Part shown: piece after piece, positions 62,270 through 64,000 of the stretch
Numbering within the stretch: position 1 is the stretch's first letter
Layout: every line of letters begins with the position of its first letter
Assembly (NCBI RefSeq): GCF_900115165.1
Contig: NZ_FOVP01000009.1
Location: forward strand, 62,001 to 126,000
Source of the DNA: Roseovarius lutimaris
GTDB taxonomy: Bacteria > Pseudomonadota > Alphaproteobacteria > Rhodobacterales > Rhodobacteraceae
DNA length: 64,000 nucleotides
Direction: 5' to 3'
The notes under the pieces: generated by a model
Told to the model about the DNA's origin: nothing
What the model saw: the letters and a program-made list of their open reading frames with translations, nothing else
Databases searched by the model: none
Program-made: the position numbers and the translations under genes

Positions 62270-62576
62270 TCAGGCGGTGCGTTCGAAATGCGGGCGGCCA
62301 AGTCCGGTCATCCGGTTCAGAACTCGGACGCCAATCTTGGCTTCTGTTTTCTGATTTTCGATGGTGTACGCCTTTAGCTTGGGTCCAATGACGGCTTTCC
62401 AGCGGCCCATGAGGGTTTCGCCCCGGCTGCGTTGGTTGTAACCAGTGGCTTTCGATCTCGGCGATATGGCAGTCTCGTGAGGTCGGATTCTGGGTCGCAT
62501 TCACGCCGCATGACTTGTTAGAAAGCACCTGCTTGATGAACTCCCACTCCAAATCGCGCAGATCCGACCGCGCCAT
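62270..62576 (-). mobile_element. IS5-type transposase remnant, internally deleted and frameshifted
   Basis: The frame starts at 62576 with MARSDLRDLEWEFIKQVLSN, the N-terminus of an IS5-family transposase. It jumps after about 26 residues to a C-terminal segment that appears in another frame (TGYNQRSRGETLMGRWKAV, then GVRVLNRMTGLGRP, stop at 62270). The catalytic DDE core is missing, so the element is dead. The stop lies only about 12 bases from the truncated SnoaL gene. I could not identify terminal inverted repeats. Confidence 0.8.
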
Positions 62577-62668
62577 GTTTCTGCTCCCCCATGTTGTTTT
62601 GGAAGAAATGAATCGCAAACCTATGCGAAAGAACAGAAATTAATGGGTGTGCTGCCTAGTCATGGCGG

Positions 62669-63055
62669 TCATTCCAGCCCTCTTCGCGTAACGATTACCA
62701 CGCGAGAGGCCCCTAGAGTGCGGAAGTCCCGTGCCAGATTTACCAAAGTGATCGCGGATAGCGCCTCATCCGGTACGATCCGAACCACTTCGCGTTCATC
62801 TTCCGGGCGCGCGGCATAGAACGCCTGCGGAGAGGCGATGGCCTTGCCCCGGTATGTCAGCCTTCCGTCTGGATGCACGACAATGGTATCGGGCGGCGCG
62901 CGGCCTTCAAGATCAGAGGTGCGAACAAGTCTGAGATCCTTATCCAGCGGTTGTGAAAGGGTGCCCGCGACCATGAAGAAGACAAGCATCAGAAAAACAA
63001 CATTGATCAATGCAATTGTGGGCTCGATCCGCGACCTATGTATTCGTGTCCGCAT
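62669..63055 (-). CDS. ExbD/TolR family protein with Asn in place of the membrane Asp
   Basis: A 128-residue protein with one N-terminal membrane helix (about 13-33) and a periplasmic domain. The helix reads IALINVVFLMLVFFMVAGT: the proton-carrying aspartate of ExbD/TolR is N18 here. The rest (DTIVVHPDGRLTYRGKAI, RIVPDEALSAITLVNLARDFRTLGASRV, read in parts) is ordinary ExbD. It overlaps the first exbD gene by one base. It probably forms a mixed dimer with it. Confidence 0.9.
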   Translation of the reverse strand: MRTRIHRSRIEPTIALINVVFLMLVFFMVAGTLSQPLDKDLRLVRTSDLEGRAPPDTIVVHPDGRLTYRGKAIASPQAFYAARPEDEREVVRIVPDEALSAITLVNLARDFRTLGASRVVIVTRRGLE

Positions 63056-63435
63056 TACGACCCCAACACGCTTATGCTGAGCCGGTCAATTCCGCGAAGA
63101 ATGACAAGAACGTCGGTCAATCTTTGCGCCGTCACATCGTCCCGCAGGCTGACGATCACTTGCAGGGTCTCGGCCTCAGAGGACATGTCGGCAAATCTGT
63201 CCGGTAGCGCCCCCAGCACAACATCCTGACCGTTCACGCGCAAAGAGGTTTCGCCCAGTTGAAGAAAGCTCTTCTTGACGTCGCTGCTGCCAGTCGCGCC
63301 CGCACTGGCGGTGGACAGGTCAACCTCGGCAAATCGCGAGAAGGTTGAAGAGAGCATGAAAAACAACAGCAAAAGGAAGATGACGTCAATCAGCGACGTC
63401 ATCGACAAGCGCCGACGCCGGGTTTGCTTACGCAT
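63055..63435 (-). CDS. exbD: ExbD/TolR family protein with intact membrane Asp
   Basis: A 126-residue protein. The membrane helix MTSLIDVIFLLLLFFMLSSTF holds D17, the proton-binding aspartate. The periplasmic domain follows. With ExbB it forms a proton-driven motor that energises a TonB- or TolA-like partner; no tonB gene is in the window. It overlaps exbB by eight bases and the second ExbD gene by one base. Confidence 0.93.
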   Translation of the reverse strand: MRKQTRRRRLSMTSLIDVIFLLLLFFMLSSTFSRFAEVDLSTASAGATGSSDVKKSFLQLGETSLRVNGQDVVLGALPDRFADMSSEAETLQVIVSLRDDVTAQRLTDVLVILRGIDRLSISVLGS

Positions 63436-64000
63436 GGGTTGGCTCTGCGAAGGCGTGTGCGACGGGGTCGCGACGACCCTGAGGATGCAGGACAGAGGCG
63501 ATCGCCCGCTCGGCGGTCACGCGCTCCGCGTCCATCCGCCCCTCAAACCAACTAAGCACCATGGCTGTGGGCATCGCCACCGCAAGACCCACGGCGGTAG
63601 TCAATAGCGCCACCCAGATGCCCCCCGCCAGAAGCGATGGATCGACCTGTGACCCTGCATCTTGCAATGATTGGAACGCCTCAATCATACCCAGAACCGT
63701 GCCAAAAAGACCCAGAAGCGGGGCAAGCTGTGCGACGCTGTCCAGCAGACGAAACCCGCCTTCCAGCCGGGCAAACCTCACCTCGGCTTCTGCCTCCAGT
63801 CGTTTGGCGTCCTCCGGTCCTGCGCCAAAGGCCATTTCAACCACAGGCGCGAGGTAGCTTTTGGATTTCTTCAACGCGCTCACAGCGGCGCTGCGGTCGC
63901 CTTGATCCCAGGCGGCAACCGAGTCTTTCAACGCGCGATGCCGCCCCACTCCGGCCGCAGAAAACTGCCATAGTTTGTAGAGGATGGTTGCCAAGGTAAC
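63428..64000 (-). CDS. exbB: ExbB/TolQ/MotA proton channel protein, N-terminus beyond window
   Basis: The frame is open to the window edge (at least 190 residues). The sequence has a cytoplasmic loop (LKKSKSYLAPVVEMAF), then the two conserved helices LLDSVAQLAPLLGLFGTVLGMIEAF (read in parts) and GGIWVALLTTAVGLAVAMPTAMVLSW, the exact MotA/TolQ/ExbB channel signature. Since family members have a first helix upstream, the true start lies outside; a TTG at 63994 is not convincing. It is the first visible gene of the exbB-exbD-exbD operon. Confidence 0.93.
   Translation of the reverse strand, partial: VTLATILYKLWQFSAAGVGRHRALKDSVAAWDQGDRSAAVSALKKSKSYLAPVVEMAFGAGPEDAKRLEAEAEVRFARLEGGFRLLDSVAQLAPLLGLFGTVLGMIEAFQSLQDAGSQVDPSLLAGGIWVALLTTAVGLAVAMPTAMVLSWFEGRMDAERVTAERAIASVLHPQGRRDPVAHAFAEPTHA

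Noticed and set aside
62201..62640. Complete insertion sequence with inverted repeats
   Set aside because: Only N- and C-terminal transposase pieces are left and I could not match the two ends as inverted repeats.
1..64000. tRNA, rRNA or CRISPR arrays
   Set aside because: No cloverleaf-like stretch ending in CCA context, rRNA motif or regularly spaced direct repeat was noticed; a tRNAscan and Infernal run would confirm.

Overview
The window is about 62-65% GC by eye, densely coded, and has the gene content and order of a marine alphaproteobacterium of the Rhodobacteraceae (Roseobacter group). The evidence is the aa3 cytochrome oxidase cluster coxB-ctaB-orf-ctaG-coxC-surf1 followed by thrC and an M16 peptidase; a tad pilus locus in which an OmpA-family lipoprotein stands where cpaD would be; the conserved block rel-DUF2062-pdxJ-acpS-lepB-rnc-era-DUF1491-recO; and an FNR/FnrL-type palindrome upstream of coxB. 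The genus cannot be named from sequence reading alone. I found no rRNA, tRNA or CRISPR array.

Layout. 1-6.9 kb (minus strand): aa3 oxidase subunits and assembly factors, then SURF1, ThrC and a truncated M16 peptidase, mostly overlapping or tightly spaced. 6.9-15 kb: tldD, dprA, topA, the two subunits of a 3-oxoacid CoA-transferase, and a lytic transglycosylase. 15.4-27.3 kb: a tad (tight adherence/Flp pilus) locus, flp-cpaB-cpaC-ompA | terminator | cpaE-cpaF-tadB-tadC-two TPR lipoproteins-cpaA, ending with an uncharacterised AAA+ ATPase. A perfect 23-bp inverted repeat then separates it from an Lhr-type helicase and its PdeM nuclease partner.

30.6-36.4 kb: a membrane-bound LytTR regulator, a thioesterase, murJ, a rhomboid-fold protein lacking the catalytic dyad, trpS, rppH and a small exported protein. 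36.4-43.2 kb (minus): cobalamin biosynthesis, small membrane protein-cbiX-cobH-cobL-cobI-cbiG/cobJ-cobM, behind a structured leader with no recognisable B12 box. 43.5-50.5 kb: glutathionyl-hydroquinone reductase, cupin, L28, a copper-handling pair, sirtuin, an HpsN-like dehydrogenase with a racemase, a TetR regulator and a META-domain lipoprotein.

50.5-59.4 kb (minus): recO through folK, a housekeeping block for DNA repair, RNA processing, secretion, cofactor synthesis and the stringent response. 59.5-61.6 kb (plus): a NYN-domain protein, a YqaA-type membrane protein and ispH. 61.6-62.6 kb is a scarred junction: a SnoaL-like gene that has lost its N-terminus beside an internally deleted IS transposase. 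The window ends inside an ExbB-ExbD-ExbD operon in which the second ExbD has Asn in place of the conserved membrane Asp.

The parts most worth following up are the Tad locus (unusual pilin +5/+6 residues, lysine-less CpaE P-loop, stacked hairpins between its genes, linked AAA+ ATPase), the Asp/Asn ExbD pair, the metal-rich tail of CbiX, the catalytically dead rhomboid, and a short interspersed repeat with five copies or partial copies. I see no clear anti-phage or other wholly new multi-gene system.
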